A DNA stretch of 64,000 nucleotides from Polynucleobacter sp. MWH-Loch1C5 (GTDB lineage Bacteria > Pseudomonadota > Gammaproteobacteria > Burkholderiales > Burkholderiaceae): NCBI RefSeq assembly GCF_018881775.1, contig NZ_JACVPR010000001.1:682001-746000 (forward strand), read 5' to 3'. A program made the position numbers and the translations under genes. Below, piece by piece: positions 47,358-59,220 of this stretch. The first letter of the stretch is position 1. Every line of letters begins with the position of its first letter. The notes beneath the pieces were generated by a model. The model was given only the letters and a program-made list of their open reading frames with translations, was not told the DNA's origin and did no database searches.

Positions 47358-48187
47358 GAACGTACTCCAAAATCATCACGGATATTCTGGGCTGGATAAT
47401 GGAAAGGCACAGGGCCATCGGGTTCTGCAGCTACAAATTGTTTCACAAATGGGTCTGTGGAAACACGCAGATCATCAGGAGTGCCTTGAGCTGCAATCTT
47501 GCCATTAGCAATAAAGTAAACGTAATCAGCAATCTCAAAAGTTTCTGGGATATCGTGAGTGACCAAAATACTAGTGGCACCCAATGCTTGATTCATGTCT
47601 CTGATTAAGCGCGCCGTGATACCCAAAGAAATAGAATCTAAGCCAGCAAAAGGCTCGTCATACATGATGAGTGGCGGGTCTAGAGCAATAGCGCGCGCCA
47701 AGGCAACGCGTCTAGCCATGCCCCCTGAAATTTGTGAAGGCATCAAATCTCGCGCACCTCGTAAACCCACTGCATTGAGTTTCATGAGCACAAGATCCCG
47801 AATCGTTTGCTCTGATAGCTGAGTATGCTCTCTGAGTGGGAAAGCCACGTTATCAAAGACACTCATATCAGTAAAAAGTGCGCCAAATTGAAACAGCATG
47901 CCCATGCGACGTCTCGCCTGCATGAGCGCTGCGGTATCCATTTGCCCAACGTCTTGCCCTTCAAAAAGAACTTGTCCTTGTTGGGCGGCGACTTGGCCAC
48001 CAATCAAACGTAAGACAGTGGTTTTGCCACAGCCTGAACCCCCCATGACTGCCACGACTTTGCCACGCGGAAACTCCATATTGAGTCCAGACAAAATCGT
48101 ACGTTCCCCCGGAGCATAGGAGAAGTCTACGTTTCTGAGAGAAACGATCGAGGTATTGGAATCTTGTGGGTGAAAAGCTGCCGTCAT
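47354..48187 (-). CDS. mlaF: Phospholipid ABC transporter ATPase MlaF
   Basis: ATPase of the Mla system. The 277 residues contain Walker A GGSGCGKTT, the Q-loop, signature ISGGMARR, Walker B LIMYDEPFAGLDSIS and TSILVTHDIPE, plus the C-terminal extension typical of MlaF. It is the first gene of mlaFEDACB, 45 bp beyond the gltD stop in the same direction, so read-through from gltBD is possible. Confidence 0.94.
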   Translation of the reverse strand: MTAAFHPQDSNTSIVSLRNVDFSYAPGERTILSGLNMEFPRGKVVAVMGGSGCGKTTVLRLIGGQVAAQQGQVLFEGQDVGQMDTAALMQARRRMGMLFQFGALFTDMSVFDNVAFPLREHTQLSEQTIRDLVLMKLNAVGLRGARDLMPSQISGGMARRVALARAIALDPPLIMYDEPFAGLDSISLGITARLIRDMNQALGATSILVTHDIPETFEIADYVYFIANGKIAAQGTPDDLRVSTDPFVKQFVAAEPDGPVPFHYPAQNIRDDFGVRS

Positions 48188-48232
48188 GTTTATTTTTAAT
48201 ATCTATAACGGCAGTTTATCAATAGATCATGA

Positions 48233-49696
48233 TTAGCGCGGTAGAACGCTAGACCCCATCAAGAACTCGTCTACTGCGCGAGCGCACTGACGACCCTCAC
48301 GGATCGCCCAAACAACGAGTGATTGGCCGCGACGCATATCGCCAGCTGCAAATACTTTAGGCACATTGGTGTAGTAGGCTTTTGCGCCTTCAGTCGCTGC
48401 TTTGGCATTACCTCTGGCGTCTTTTTCAACACCAAATGCATCGAGTACTGTTTGTACTGGTGAAACAAAACCCATGGCTAGCAAAACTAGATCGGCTTTC
48501 ATCTCAAACTCACTACCGGGGATTTCTTGCATCTTGCCGTCTTTCCATTCCAGACGTACACCGATGAGTTTTTCTACTTTGCCGTTTTTACCTTCAAAAC
48601 GCTTGGTAGCCACTGACCAGTCACGCTCACAACCTTCTTCATGAGAAGTTGAAGTGCGTAACTTGGTGGGCCAATAAGGCCAAACCAAAGGCTTATTCTC
48701 TTGCTCAGGAGGTTGTGGCAATAACTCAAACTGCGCCACAGATTTTGCGCCGTGACGATTGGATGTGCCTACACAGTCTGAGCCTGTGTCGCCACCACCG
48801 ATCACCACCACATGCTTACCGTCGGCTCTAATTTGGTTCTTACCATCACCGGCAACTTCTTTATTTTGCGGAATCAAGAACTCCAAAGCAAAGTGAATAC
48901 CTTCTAGCTCACGACCTGGTACAGGCAAATCTCGTGGCTGCTCAGCGCCACCAGAAATCACCACTGCATCAAAGTCTTTTTGTAATTGCTCCGGAGAAAC
49001 TGTTTTCTTGGCGTAGTTTTTAACTTCCTTACCCGGCGCATCTTTACCAACAAAAACACCTGTCTCAAACTTCACGCCTTCAGCTTCCATTTGCGACACA
49101 CGACGGTCAATTAATTCTTTTTCCATCTTGAAGTCAGGAATGCCGTAACGCAAGAGACCGCCTACACGATCATTCTTTTCAAAGAGCGTGACATCATGAC
49201 CGGCACGCGCTAGCTGCTGAGCGGCAGCCATACCTGCAGGACCAGCGCCCACTACAGCGACCTTCTTGCCAGTCTTCTGTTTAGGCAATACTGGTTTGAC
49301 CCAACCATTCGCCCATGCCTTATCAATAATGGCGTGTTCAATGGATTTAATACCCACCGGATCTTCATGTATCCCTAAAGTACAAGCAGCCTCGCAAGGT
49401 GCCGGGCAAATACGGCCCGTGAACTCAGGGAAGTTATTGGTAGAGTGCAAAACCTCAATCGCGTTTTGCCAATCTTGTTGATAAACCAAATCATTAAAGT
49501 CAGGAATGATGTTGTTCACTGGGCATCCGTTATTACAAAACGGGATACCACAGTCCATGCAACGCGCACCCTGAACTTTTGCTTCGTCATCGCTTAAGGC
49601 CATAACGAATTCTTTGTAATGTTTAACGCGCTTCGTTGGCTCTTCGTAATGCTCACTTAAGCGCTCAAACTCCATAAAACCAGTGACTTTACCCAT
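48233..49696 (-). CDS. gltD: Glutamate synthase small subunit
   Basis: NADPH- and FAD-binding subunit of glutamate synthase. The 487 residues have the N-terminal iron-sulfur cysteines [16 protein letters not shown] and [12 protein letters not shown], an FAD site [20 protein letters not shown], an NADPH site [14 protein letters not shown] and a C-terminal FAD contact [17 protein letters not shown]. It lies 22 bp after gltB. Confidence 0.96.
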   Translation of the reverse strand: MGKVTGFMEFERLSEHYEEPTKRVKHYKEFVMALSDDEAKVQGARCMDCGIPFCNNGCPVNNIIPDFNDLVYQQDWQNAIEVLHSTNNFPEFTGRICPAPCEAACTLGIHEDPVGIKSIEHAIIDKAWANGWVKPVLPKQKTGKKVAVVGAGPAGMAAAQQLARAGHDVTLFEKNDRVGGLLRYGIPDFKMEKELIDRRVSQMEAEGVKFETGVFVGKDAPGKEVKNYAKKTVSPEQLQKDFDAVVISGGAEQPRDLPVPGRELEGIHFALEFLIPQNKEVAGDGKNQIRADGKHVVVIGGGDTGSDCVGTSNRHGAKSVAQFELLPQPPEQENKPLVWPYWPTKLRTSTSHEEGCERDWSVATKRFEGKNGKVEKLIGVRLEWKDGKMQEIPGSEFEMKADLVLLAMGFVSPVQTVLDAFGVEKDARGNAKAATEGAKAYYTNVPKVFAAGDMRRGQSLVVWAIREGRQCARAVDEFLMGSSVLPR

Positions 49697-49718
49697 GGCT
49701 ATTCCTCTTTATCTATTC

Positions 49719-52700
49719 TTAAACGGCCGCAGCCTGTTTATTGCCCTGTGAACGCTCCCACAACTCACCCAATGCGCGGCGATATTCTGTGGGGAAGACT
49801 TTCACAAAGCGTGCTCGTGATGAATCCCAGTTGGCCAAAATAGCTTTGGCACGCTCTGAACCGGTGTGCTTAAAGTGGCGCTCCACTAAACCTTTGAGAA
49901 TCACTTCATCCGTTAAGCGCTCACCACCCTCTTTCACATTCACGGGTGCATGCCACTCTGATTTTGGCATCTTGGCTTCTTGCTCAGCGCTAGGTAATAC
50001 TGCTTCCAATGTCACCATACTAGTGTTACAACGCTTCGCAAAAAGACCATCTTCGTCGTACACATAGGCCACCCCGCCGCTCATACCGGCAGCAAAGTTA
50101 CGCCCTGTCATACCGAGCACCACGACCGTACCTCCAGTCATGTACTCACAACCATGGTCGCCTGTACCTTCAACAACCGCAATCGCACCAGAGTTACGCA
50201 CTGCAAAGCGCTCACCAGCGACCCCATTAAAGAAGGCTTCGCCACCGATCGCACCATAAAGCACTGTATTACCCACGATGATGTTTTGGGCAGTATCCCC
50301 ACGGAACTCATGAGGTGCACGAACAATCACACGACCGCCTGACAAACCTTTACCCACGTAGTCGTTACCGTCACCGACCAAATCCATCGTAATGCCGTGA
50401 GCTAAAAATGCTGCAAAGCTCTGACCCGCTGTACCGTTTAACTGAATATGAATCGTATCTTCAGGCAAACCTTCATGACCATAACGTTTAGCCACCTCAC
50501 CGGAAAGCATGGCGCCCGCCGTGCGGTTAACGTTCTTGATTGGCTGAATAAATGAAACACGCTCACCTTTTTCGAGAGCGGCTTTTGATTTTTCAATCAA
50601 GGTGTGATCCAGCGCAGTTTGCAAACCGTGATCCTGTACTTCCACTTGATAACGTGGCACTTCTGCAGGAACATCAGGAGCTTGGAAGATCTTTGCAAAA
50701 TCCAAGCCCTTAGCCTTCCAATGCTCGATACCTTTTTTCATATCGAGCAAATCAGTTTTACCAATCAACTCATCAAATTTCTTAATACCTAATTGCGCCA
50801 TGATTTCACGAACTTCTTCAGCGATAAAGAAGAAGAAATTCACAACATGCTCAGGTTTGCCTGAGAATTTCTTACGCAACTCAGGATCTTGTGTTGCAAC
50901 ACCCACAGGGCAGGTATTCAAATGGCATTTACGCATCATGATGCAGCCCTCAACAACCAAGGGTGCCGTTGCAAAGCCAAACTCATCAGCACCTAAGAGC
51001 GCGCCGATGACAACATCGCGACCCGTCTTCATCTGACCATCCGCCTGTACACGAATACGGCTGCGTAGACCATTGAGAACTAAAGTCTGCTGCGTTTCTG
51101 CTAAACCAAGCTCCCAAGGTGAGCCAGCATGCTTGATAGAAGATAAAGGTGAAGCCCCTGTACCGCCATCGTGACCAGCAATTACAACGTGGTCAGCTTT
51201 TGCTTTAGCTACACCCGCAGCCACAGTACCTACACCCACTTCAGAAACTAGCTTCACAGAAATATCTGCTTGGCTATTCACATTCTTAAGATCGTGAATC
51301 AACTGAGCCAAATCTTCAATCGAATAAATATCATGGTGTGGTGGCGGAGAAATCAAACCAACGCCAGGCACTGAGTAACGGAGCTGGCCAATATAGTCAG
51401 ACACCTTGCTACCAGGCAATTGTCCGCCCTCACCAGGCTTAGCACCTTGGGCCATCTTGATCTGAATCTGATCTGCAGAAGTCAGGTACTCAGCGGTCAC
51501 ACCAAAGCGACCAGAGGCAACTTGCTTAATCTTAGAGCGCAGCGAGTCGCCTTCAGACAATGGGATGTCTGCTTTGACGATATCGTCGCCAATGATGCTA
51601 GCCAAGGTTTCGCCTTGCTTGATCTTGATACCCTTGAGCTCATTACGATAACGCTTGTTATCTTCACCACCTTCACCAGTATTTGACTTACCGCCAATAC
51701 GGTTCATCGCAATCGCTAAAGTTGCATGCGCTTCTGTAGAAATAGAACCCAATGACATCGCACCCGTTGCAAAACGTTTAACGATTTCTTTAGCAGGCTC
51801 AACCTCATCTAATGGAATTGCTTTGCTTGGGTCTACCTTGAACTCAAATAAGCCACGCAAGGTCATATGACGCTTGCTTTGATCATTGATGATATTCGCG
51901 TACTCTTTATAGGTTTGGTAACCGCCTTTTTCTGGGCCTTGACGAGTCGAGTGCTGTAACTTAGCAATCGAGTCGGGTGTCCACATATGATCTTCGCCGC
52001 GAATACGGAAAGCATACTCGCCACCAGCATCGAGCATGTTTGCTAGTACAGGATCATTACCAAAGGCGAGGCTATGCATACGCAGAGCTTCTTCAGCGAC
52101 TTCAAACACACCAATACCACCGACGTTTGATGCTGTCCCTTTGAAGTATTTATCAATTAATTCTTTTGACAAACCAATGGCTTCAAAAATCTGTGCGCCG
52201 GTATAAGACATATAAGTCGAAATACCCATCTTCGACATGACTTTTTGTAAGCCCTTACCGATGGCCTTTGTGAAGTTCTTGATAACTTTTTCAGCTGACA
52301 AATCGCCTTTGAGATCTTGGGCCATTTGTGCCAAAGTTTCCATCGCCAAATAGGGATGCACTGCTTCAGCACCATAACCTGCCAATAGTGCGAAATGATG
52401 AACTTCTCTGGCACTACCAGTTTCTACAACTAAGCCTGTAGAGGTTCTTAAACCTTTTTCTACGAGGTGTTGATGAATCGCTGAAGTTGCTAAGAGTGCT
52501 GGGATGGCCACATGACTGGCGGCTACTTGACGATCACTGATGATCAAAATGTTATAGCCCGAGTTCACAGCATCAACTGCTTCAGCACATAAAGAGGCTA
52601 AGCGTGCTTCAACACCATCTTTACCCCAATCGGCCGGATAACAGATATCCAACTCGTAAGAGCGGAACTTACCACCCGTGTAATGCTCGATATGACGGAT

Positions 52701-54467
52701 CTTGGCAATATCTTCAAAATCCAATACTGGCTGAGAAACCTCTAAGCGCATTGGAGGATTGATATTGTTGGTATCTAATAAATTAGGCTTAGGACCGATA
52801 AATGAAACCAATGACATCACGAGGTTTTCGCGAATCGGGTCAATTGGAGGATTAGTCACCTGCGCAAACAACTGTTTGAAGTAGTTATAGAGTGGTTTGT
52901 TCTTGTTTGAAAGCACAGCCAATGGGCTATCGTTACCCATAGAACCAATCGCCTCTTCACCAGCTTGTGCCATTGGCGCCATTAAGAACTTCACGTCCTC
53001 TTGCGTATAACCAAAGGCCTGTTGACGATCTAAGAGGCTCGCTTGTGGGCGAATATTTTCTGCATCAGCTTTGGCATCAGCAGCTTGCACATCAATTTCA
53101 TCGAGCTTGATGCGAACTGCATCAATCCAGCTCTTATAAGGTTTTGCTTTTGCTAAAGCATCTTTGAGCTCAACGTCATCAATGATGCGACCCTGTTCCA
53201 TATCAATTAAGAACATCTTGCCTGGCTGTAAGCGCCATTTTTTAACAATCTTATTTTCTGGGAAGGTCAGTACGCCAGCTTCTGATGCCATGATCACCAG
53301 GTCATCATCGGTCACGTAATAACGTGCTGGGCGCAAACCATTACGATCCAAAGTTGCACCGATCTGACGACCATCGGTAAAGGCAATCGCTGCTGGGCCA
53401 TCCCATGGCTCCATCATTGCTGCGTGGTATTCGTAGAAAGCACGACGGTTGTCATCCATGAGCGTATGTTGTTCCCAGGCCTCTGGGATCATCATCATCA
53501 TCGCGTGCGCCATGGGGTAACCAGCCATCACGAGTAGCTCTAAACAGTTATCAAAACTGGCTGTGTCTGATTGGCCTGGGTAAATCAAAGGCCACAGTTT
53601 TTGTAAATCATCACCTAATACAGGTGAGCTAATCGCACCTGTTCTGGCATTGATCCAGTTCACATTACCCTTCACGGTATTAATTTCACCGTTGTGCGCA
53701 ATCATGCGATAGGGGTGAGCCAACTCCCACGCAGGGAAAGTGTTTGTTGAGAAACGTTGGTGCACAAGCGCCAAAGCTGAGACCACACGTGGATCTTTCA
53801 GATCGTCATAGTAGGCGCCCACTTGGTTTGCCAATAACAGACCCTTATAGACAACGGTACGGGCCGACATAGATGTCACGAAATACTCTTTACCGTGCTT
53901 CAGTTGTAGATCTTGAATCGCATGACTCGCTGTCTTACGAATCACATACAACTTACGCTCCAGAGCGTCTGTTGTCATAATGTCCCGACCACGGCCGATG
54001 AAGATTTGACGAATCACTGGCTCTGTCTTACGAACGGTCGGTGACATCGGCATGTTCTTGTCGACTGGCACATCACGCCAACCCAACATGACCTGACCTT
54101 CAATACGAACTGTACGCTCTAACTCTTGTTCGCAGGCTAGGCGAGAAGCTCTTTCTTTAGGTAAGAACACCATACCTACGCCGTACTCTCCGGCAGGTGG
54201 CAAGTGCACACCTTGTTTTGCCATTTCTTCACGATAGAACTCATCAGGTATCTGAATCAAGATACCGGCACCGTCGCCCATTAAAGGATCTGCACCGACT
54301 GCACCACGGTGATCGATGTTCTCCAAAATCTTTAGACCCTGGGTCACGATGTCATGTGTTTTTTTACCCTTGATGTGCGCTACAAAGCCAACACCGCAAG
54401 CGTCGTGTTCATTTTGTGGGTCATAAAGACCTTGCGCCGCAGGGCGCAATACTGGCGTAGTATTCAC
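49719..54467 (-). CDS. gltB: Glutamate synthase large subunit
   Basis: Makes glutamate from glutamine and 2-oxoglutarate. The 1582-residue protein starts at a GTG with AGGA upstream. It has a short propeptide before the class II amidotransferase nucleophile Cys24 ([14 protein letters not shown]), a central domain, the FMN and 2-oxoglutarate domain with [12 protein letters not shown] and the [3Fe-4S] cysteines in [17 protein letters not shown], and the C-terminal beta-helix GXGXG-type repeats ([20 protein letters not shown]). It has its own promoter upstream. Confidence 0.96.
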   Translation of the reverse strand: MNTTPVLRPAAQGLYDPQNEHDACGVGFVAHIKGKKTHDIVTQGLKILENIDHRGAVGADPLMGDGAGILIQIPDEFYREEMAKQGVHLPPAGEYGVGMVFLPKERASRLACEQELERTVRIEGQVMLGWRDVPVDKNMPMSPTVRKTEPVIRQIFIGRGRDIMTTDALERKLYVIRKTASHAIQDLQLKHGKEYFVTSMSARTVVYKGLLLANQVGAYYDDLKDPRVVSALALVHQRFSTNTFPAWELAHPYRMIAHNGEINTVKGNVNWINARTGAISSPVLGDDLQKLWPLIYPGQSDTASFDNCLELLVMAGYPMAHAMMMMIPEAWEQHTLMDDNRRAFYEYHAAMMEPWDGPAAIAFTDGRQIGATLDRNGLRPARYYVTDDDLVIMASEAGVLTFPENKIVKKWRLQPGKMFLIDMEQGRIIDDVELKDALAKAKPYKSWIDAVRIKLDEIDVQAADAKADAENIRPQASLLDRQQAFGYTQEDVKFLMAPMAQAGEEAIGSMGNDSPLAVLSNKNKPLYNYFKQLFAQVTNPPIDPIRENLVMSLVSFIGPKPNLLDTNNINPPMRLEVSQPVLDFEDIAKIRHIEHYTGGKFRSYELDICYPADWGKDGVEARLASLCAEAVDAVNSGYNILIISDRQVAASHVAIPALLATSAIHQHLVEKGLRTSTGLVVETGSAREVHHFALLAGYGAEAVHPYLAMETLAQMAQDLKGDLSAEKVIKNFTKAIGKGLQKVMSKMGISTYMSYTGAQIFEAIGLSKELIDKYFKGTASNVGGIGVFEVAEEALRMHSLAFGNDPVLANMLDAGGEYAFRIRGEDHMWTPDSIAKLQHSTRQGPEKGGYQTYKEYANIINDQSKRHMTLRGLFEFKVDPSKAIPLDEVEPAKEIVKRFATGAMSLGSISTEAHATLAIAMNRIGGKSNTGEGGEDNKRYRNELKGIKIKQGETLASIIGDDIVKADIPLSEGDSLRSKIKQVASGRFGVTAEYLTSADQIQIKMAQGAKPGEGGQLPGSKVSDYIGQLRYSVPGVGLISPPPHHDIYSIEDLAQLIHDLKNVNSQADISVKLVSEVGVGTVAAGVAKAKADHVVIAGHDGGTGASPLSSIKHAGSPWELGLAETQQTLVLNGLRSRIRVQADGQMKTGRDVVIGALLGADEFGFATAPLVVEGCIMMRKCHLNTCPVGVATQDPELRKKFSGKPEHVVNFFFFIAEEVREIMAQLGIKKFDELIGKTDLLDMKKGIEHWKAKGLDFAKIFQAPDVPAEVPRYQVEVQDHGLQTALDHTLIEKSKAALEKGERVSFIQPIKNVNRTAGAMLSGEVAKRYGHEGLPEDTIHIQLNGTAGQSFAAFLAHGITMDLVGDGNDYVGKGLSGGRVIVRAPHEFRGDTAQNIIVGNTVLYGAIGGEAFFNGVAGERFAVRNSGAIAVVEGTGDHGCEYMTGGTVVVLGMTGRNFAAGMSGGVAYVYDEDGLFAKRCNTSMVTLEAVLPSAEQEAKMPKSEWHAPVNVKEGGERLTDEVILKGLVERHFKHTGSERAKAILANWDSSRARFVKVFPTEYRRALGELWERSQGNKQAAAV

Positions 54468-54551
54468 GGATACGTTCCTATCTAGTAGACGAGCCTCATT
54501 TATTCTTCGGTAGAGGCAACACCCCCCTCACTTTTACGGGGTTTTGATTGG

Positions 54552-54580
54552 ACTATAGGGGAATACCCGAGCACTTGCAA
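54552..54580 (-). promoter_or_regulatory. Sigma-70 promoter of gltBD
   Basis: On the minus strand TTGCAA (54580-54575) and TATAGT (54557-54552) are separated by 17 bp. The predicted start near 54545 leaves a leader of about 78 nt to the gltB GTG. Confidence 0.6.
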
Positions 54581-54589
54581 TAGAAAAAT

Positions 54590-54675
54590 ATTAGTGTCTG
54601 TCACTAATTTATTTATGATCCCTCCGCCACCGCTCAATAATTAGGGACAGGAAAATATGGGTCAGCACATTATTG
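54590..54675. repeat. REP-like inverted repeats next to the RAYT gene
   Basis: ATTAGTG/CACTAAT (54590-54608) is a perfect 7-bp hairpin with a TCTGT loop. CTGTCACTAATT (54598-54609) recurs inverted, with one mismatch, as AATTAGGGACAG (54639-54650). CAATAAT (54635) and ATTATTG (54669) form another pair. The cluster lies 45-130 bp beyond the 3' end of the RAYT gene, where such transposases usually have their cognate repeats. Confidence 0.5.
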
Positions 54676-54719
54676 GTTTCTAAACGGCACTATTTTGGTG
54701 AACTGAGGGATTTTTTGGT

Positions 54720-55415
54720 TTATTTGACGACTTGTTTTTTAGGGCGGCCCGCCTTACGAATGACCATGGGGCGGTTGAGTTGGCTACCTAAACTGGCTAG
54801 GAGTTCTTCAGAGAGGAGCGGCCATCCATAATTGAAGTGTTTACTCACTTTATCTAGATCTACGGAAGATAAATGGTCTGCCAATAAGCTAGTCCAGGCT
54901 AGTTGACGCTCAAAGGGGGTATTACCTAAAGCCCAATACTGGGGATGATCATTGATCCAGGGGATTGTTTCTTGTCCCGTATGGTGATTTGCCGTTGACC
55001 AAGCCCAGTCACCCGGTTTTTGTACCAAATGCTGAACGACCGGCGCTTGCTCGATGAATTGTTGGGCTTTAATAAAAAACTGTTCGGCTTCAATCAAGCA
55101 AGAGCGAAAGCGCCCCTCCCACAGAGTTCCGGTCGTTTGATAGCGGTGATGTGAGTAATGTGCATAACGACGGCCCAAGGATTGCATGACCTTGGCTAGG
55201 CTTTGGGTATGCTTAGGCGTAGCTAGGATTTGTGCCTGATTTTGCGTTAGAACATAAGCGTGTATTGCTAATTCATGCTCACGTGCAGCATCTCTTAGCC
55301 ACTCTAGATAGGTTCTGCGGTCAGCATCATCCAAAAAAATAGCCTGCCCTTGATGGCCTCGCACAGAGGCATACATGGGATAACCCGGCAAAACGAGTCT
55401 TGGTAAACGCGCCAT
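54720..55415 (-). CDS. Degenerate REP-associated tyrosine transposase (RAYT, Y1_Tnp-like)
   Basis: The 231-residue frame is intact and clearly of the RAYT family: it begins MARLPRLVLPGYP, has IHAYVLTQNQ, LGRRYAHY with the expected catalytic Tyr region, and TGTLWEGRFRSCLI. But the HUH metal motif, NHVH in active members, reads NQAQ, and the usual NNR and LNPVRAG motifs are also altered. The C-terminus ends RKAGRPKKQ, an AT-hook-like basic tail. It sits between dgt (15 bp) and gltB in an otherwise core region. Transposition activity is unlikely; a DNA-binding role is possible. A TATCCT hexamer 6 nt before its ATG is a candidate -10. Confidence 0.85.
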   Translation of the reverse strand: MARLPRLVLPGYPMYASVRGHQGQAIFLDDADRRTYLEWLRDAAREHELAIHAYVLTQNQAQILATPKHTQSLAKVMQSLGRRYAHYSHHRYQTTGTLWEGRFRSCLIEAEQFFIKAQQFIEQAPVVQHLVQKPGDWAWSTANHHTGQETIPWINDHPQYWALGNTPFERQLAWTSLLADHLSSVDLDKVSKHFNYGWPLLSEELLASLGSQLNRPMVIRKAGRPKKQVVK

Positions 55416-55430
55416 AGCGTTAGGATACCC

Positions 55431-56552
55431 CTATGAGCTTAAATGACGCAAAAACTCTTTTTCGGCATAACGATCGGTCATACCCGCAATGTAATGGGAA
55501 ATACGTCTGGTTAATTGATCTTGAGGACGAAAATCCGCAGGTATTAACTGGGGGTTATTGAGATAAACCGCAAAGAGTTGCTTCACGCATTCTGCCGCTT
55601 TTGTGGTTTGTAATAGCACCTGCTCATGTCGATACAGGTTTTTGAACAAAAAGCGCTTCATTTCTATAGCCTGCTCACGCATTGAATCTGAAAAATCAAT
55701 AATCTTTGGTAAGCGCCTCACATCATCGAGAGACTGTGGCTGTAATTGCTGAATGCGTGCTTGGCTCGCCTTGACCAAATCATCTACCAAAACATGGATG
55801 ATATGACGCACTACTTCACAGACCATGCGTCGACCGATCAATTGTGGATATCTTGCTTGAACAAGCTCTCTTTGTGAACGCCATAGACTGACTTCGCTGA
55901 GTTGTTCAATTTGTATGAGACCCGAGCGCACCCCATCATCGATATCATGATTGTTATACGCAATCTCGTCGGCAATATTAGCTAGCTGAGCTTCCAAACT
56001 AGGTTGCTGACCTTGCAAAAATCGCTCACCCAATCGCCCTAATTGTTTAGCATTATTTTTAGAGCAATGCTTCAAAATACCTTCGCGCGTTTCATAGGTG
56101 AGATTAAGACCATCCCAACCTGCATAACGCTCTTCAAGAAAATCAACGACCCAAAGACTTTGTAGGTTGTGTTCAAAACCACCATAGTCACGCATACACT
56201 CATTTAGCGCATCCTGGCCAGCATGTCCAAAAGGAGTATGCCCTAGGTCATGAGCAAGGCTAATGGCTTCTACTAAATCTTCATTCAGCTGCAAACGCCT
56301 CGCAACTGCGCGACCAATCTGAGCAACCTCTAAGCTATGAGTTAAACGAGTACGAAAGTGATCACCCTCGTGATTTAAAAAAACTTGAGTCTTGTACTCT
56401 AAACGCCGAAACGCTGTGGAATGAATAATCCTGTCTCGGTCACGAGAAAAAGGATTACGTCCTGAGCGACTTGGCTCTGCTGGCTCAGTATGCTCTCTAC
56501 CTAAACTATTCACCTCAGAGACTGCATAAGGGGCCAAATTGAATGGCATCAT
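55431..56552 (-). CDS. dgt: dGTP triphosphohydrolase-like HD protein
   Basis: HD-domain deoxynucleoside triphosphate triphosphohydrolase. The 373 residues have [47 protein letters not shown] with the first His, [19 protein letters not shown] with the HD pair, and [12 protein letters not shown]. It belongs to the shorter type 2 group and its base specificity may be broader than dGTP. It shares one base with the aroB stop; the aroK-aroB-dgt order is common in Burkholderiales. Confidence 0.92.
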   Translation of the reverse strand: MMPFNLAPYAVSEVNSLGREHTEPAEPSRSGRNPFSRDRDRIIHSTAFRRLEYKTQVFLNHEGDHFRTRLTHSLEVAQIGRAVARRLQLNEDLVEAISLAHDLGHTPFGHAGQDALNECMRDYGGFEHNLQSLWVVDFLEERYAGWDGLNLTYETREGILKHCSKNNAKQLGRLGERFLQGQQPSLEAQLANIADEIAYNNHDIDDGVRSGLIQIEQLSEVSLWRSQRELVQARYPQLIGRRMVCEVVRHIIHVLVDDLVKASQARIQQLQPQSLDDVRRLPKIIDFSDSMREQAIEMKRFLFKNLYRHEQVLLQTTKAAECVKQLFAVYLNNPQLIPADFRPQDQLTRRISHYIAGMTDRYAEKEFLRHLSS

Positions 56553-57634
56553 TACGCTGCTCGCGTGGCCTTTAATGTTTCAATAACTGTGCTCTCTGGA
56601 ACCTTAGTAATTTTGGCTTGACCCATCGGTTGTAGAACAATGTATTTAACTTCACCCCCTTCAGCTTTTTTATCCACGCTCATCAGCTCAAGGTAACGTT
56701 CAACGCCGAAGCTCGGTGGTACCGTAGGCAGATGCAATGCGGCAATGATGTTTTTAAGTCTTTGCGCATCGGCGTCTGTGATACCACCTAAACGTGTAGA
56801 AAGGTCGGCTGCCATGACCATGCCACAACCAACTGCCTCGCCGTGCAACCACTCACCGTAGCCCATACCTGCTTCAATCGCATGGCCAAAAGTATGACCG
56901 AAGTTCAAGATAGCTCGCAAGCCACCTTCACGCTCATCTTTGGCAACCACATCAGATTTAATTTCGCAAGAACGAAGTACGGCAAATTCCATAGCCGCGG
57001 CATCACAGCGATTCAATTCTGCTGTGTGTGCTTCTATCCAATCTAAAAACTTTACATCTGCAATCGCGCCGTGCTTGACCACCTCAGCCAAACCTGCCGC
57101 TAACTCTTTGGGTGACAAAGTCTTTAAAGTGTCTAAATCCGCCAACACAGCAGCAGGTTGATAAAAAGCGCCGATCATATTTTTGCCAAGCGGGTGATTA
57201 ATGCCCGTCTTACCACCCACCGATGAATCGACTTGCGATAAAAGTGTTGTTGGCACCTGAATAAAAGGCACACCCCTCATGTATGAAGCTGCCGCAAAAC
57301 CTGTCATATCGCCAATCACACCACCACCTAAGGCAATTAGGGTTGTTTTGCGATCAGCAGTCTCTCGCAAGAGCCCATCAAAAATTTTCTGCAGAGTTTC
57401 CCAAGTTTTATAAACTTCGCCATCTGGTAAAACGATTACGCATACCTTTTGACCGAGCGACTCTAAAGTTTCTTTCACTTGTTTTGCATATAAAGGAGCG
57501 ACCGTTTCATTAGTCACAATCGCACTCATGCGCCCTTTTAAATGCGGTTGATAGAGTTCAGCACGAGTGAGTAATTGACTCCCAATATGTATCGGGTAAC
57601 TTCTTTCACCAAGATCAAGATGTAATGTTTTCAT
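56552..57634 (-). CDS. aroB: 3-dehydroquinate synthase
   Basis: Cyclises DAHP to 3-dehydroquinate in the shikimate pathway using NAD and a divalent metal. The 360 residues contain [44 protein letters not shown], and metal-ligand [16 protein letters not shown] and GEAVGCG. It overlaps aroK by 4 bp and dgt by one base. Confidence 0.97.
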   Translation of the reverse strand: MKTLHLDLGERSYPIHIGSQLLTRAELYQPHLKGRMSAIVTNETVAPLYAKQVKETLESLGQKVCVIVLPDGEVYKTWETLQKIFDGLLRETADRKTTLIALGGGVIGDMTGFAAASYMRGVPFIQVPTTLLSQVDSSVGGKTGINHPLGKNMIGAFYQPAAVLADLDTLKTLSPKELAAGLAEVVKHGAIADVKFLDWIEAHTAELNRCDAAAMEFAVLRSCEIKSDVVAKDEREGGLRAILNFGHTFGHAIEAGMGYGEWLHGEAVGCGMVMAADLSTRLGGITDADAQRLKNIIAALHLPTVPPSFGVERYLELMSVDKKAEGGEVKYIVLQPMGQAKITKVPESTVIETLKATRAA

Positions 57635-58161
57635 GCGGATAACTCGACTTGCATAATCAGATTGTTGACTAACTGACTCACATTAGGCTTACCAGTATCA
57701 ATAATGTGGTGAGCGGTTTCGCGATATAAAGGATCACGAATGGTGAATAGCTTTTCTAAAGTTCCTCTAGGGTCGTTGTTGTTCAAAAGAGGACGACCCT
57801 TGTCATTGCGGGTGCGCAACCAAAGTTCGTGAGGAGTTGCACGCAGATAAATCACCACGCCACGCTCTTTGAGGTGCTGTCTGTTCTCAGGAAGTAATAC
57901 GGCACCACCGCCGGTAGCCAATACGATATTTTTCTCTTGCGTCAGTTCATCAATGACTTGTGCCTCACGCTTACGAAAACCTTCCTCGCCCTCCATCTCA
58001 AAGATGACGGGAATCTTGACCCCACAGCGTTGCTCGATCTCATGATCAGAGTCAATAAAACGGCGCCCTAATTTTTTAGCCAAAAGACGTCCCACGGTGG
58101 TCTTACCGGCACCCATGACCCCCACGAGAAAAATATTGTCTGAAATCTGGCTCACACCCAT
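57631..58161 (-). CDS. aroK: Shikimate kinase
   Basis: Phosphorylates shikimate. The 176 residues carry the P-loop [15 protein letters not shown], shikimate-binding DSDHEIE and GGGAVL, and the lid RNDKGRPLL. It begins 4 bp after the secretin gene stop and overlaps aroB by 4 bp, the standard pilQ-aroK-aroB order. Confidence 0.97.
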   Translation of the reverse strand: MGVSQISDNIFLVGVMGAGKTTVGRLLAKKLGRRFIDSDHEIEQRCGVKIPVIFEMEGEEGFRKREAQVIDELTQEKNIVLATGGGAVLLPENRQHLKERGVVIYLRATPHELWLRTRNDKGRPLLNNNDPRGTLEKLFTIRDPLYRETAHHIIDTGKPNVSQLVNNLIMQVELSA

Positions 58162-58165
58162 GATT

Positions 58166-59218
58166 CTACTGAGGGTTTGGTGAATTGACTAAGGTTGGCG
58201 TTAAAAATATTAATAATTCTGTCTTATCTTTACTTTTAGCTTCTTGCTTAAATAAATAACCGAGGATCGGAATTTTCGAAATCCAAGGAACTGCCGTCTC
58301 ATCTTGACGCTCTGCTTCTTGAAAAATACCCCCCAAAATGACAGTGCCCCCACTCTCGACCATCACCTGGGTCTTTAGATGTTTGGTATCGATCGCAAAG
58401 CCATGTTCAGTTTTTAGGCCCACGCTGTCTTTATTGATATCAACATCCAATAAGATCGCACGATCCTTCATGATGCTGGGTTTGACCTGTAAGCGTAGAT
58501 TTGCTTTACGAAACTGCACCTTGGTGGCCCCTTGGCCCGCCGAGGATTGATAGGGTAATTCTGTACCTTGCTCTATCAAAGCCTGTGTATTGTCCGCTGC
58601 CATAACGCGTGGATTAGAAACTATCTGCCCTAGTCCATCGGCTTCTAGGGCAGATAATTCGATCTGCAATAAGCCAGCCGCCTCCTTGCCCAAAATTCCT
58701 ATCGTCGCGCTAGCTGCCTCATAGCCACTCAAACCTTGCGACTTCAAATCACTTTGCCACTGCCTGGCGCTTTCTTTTTGATAATTAAGTTTGGCACCTA
58801 GATGACGGGCAAAGTTTCTTTGGGCCTCAACAATTCTCGCCTCGATCATGACTTGGCGCGGCATATCACCCAAGTTACTCGATTGAACTAATTTTTTGAG
58901 TTCTTGCTCTTGCAATAGTCGCTGCTTGAGCTGCTGATGATGACCGACCCAAATCTGATGACCTAAAATTCGATAGCTCAGATCTTTTTTCAAAACAATC
59001 GCATCCCAAGCTTCCTGCCACGTTACATCTCGCAGCTGAATATCAAGCGTTCCCCTAATGCCCTCAGCCAGGATCAAATTGTGACGTTTCATTTTGGCTA
59101 AACCCTGTAATGCCTCTACAACAGAAACTCCATAAAAATCAAAATTGAGTTTTTCTGCGTAAGCGTTAGCAGAAAGCGCCACCATTATTGCGCTTGTGAT
59201 TTGCAGGATTCTTTTCAT
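58166..59218 (-). CDS. pilQ: Shortened PilQ/HofQ-type secretin
   Basis: An outer-membrane secretin of the type IV pilus/competence class, only 350 residues where betaproteobacterial PilQ is usually about 700. It has a signal peptide (about 1-21), an STN/N0 domain (about 22-95), a Gln-, Leu- and Lys-rich linker (about 95-115), then directly the secretin barrel domain starting [16 protein letters not shown] and ending [25 protein letters not shown]. No AMIN domains and no N1 (NolW) domain are seen, while the barrel looks complete. It follows a small bitopic protein by 2 bp and precedes aroK, exactly where pilQ normally lies. Confidence 0.85.
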   Translation of the reverse strand: MKRILQITSAIMVALSANAYAEKLNFDFYGVSVVEALQGLAKMKRHNLILAEGIRGTLDIQLRDVTWQEAWDAIVLKKDLSYRILGHQIWVGHHQQLKQRLLQEQELKKLVQSSNLGDMPRQVMIEARIVEAQRNFARHLGAKLNYQKESARQWQSDLKSQGLSGYEAASATIGILGKEAAGLLQIELSALEADGLGQIVSNPRVMAADNTQALIEQGTELPYQSSAGQGATKVQFRKANLRLQVKPSIMKDRAILLDVDINKDSVGLKTEHGFAIDTKHLKTQVMVESGGTVILGGIFQEAERQDETAVPWISKIPILGYLFKQEAKSKDKTELLIFLTPTLVNSPNPQ

Positions 59219-59220
59219 AG

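Noticed and set aside
54720..55415. Active insertion sequence or recent mobile insertion
   Set aside because: No terminal inverted repeats or target duplication are visible, the HUH motif is lost, and the flanking gene order is core-like.
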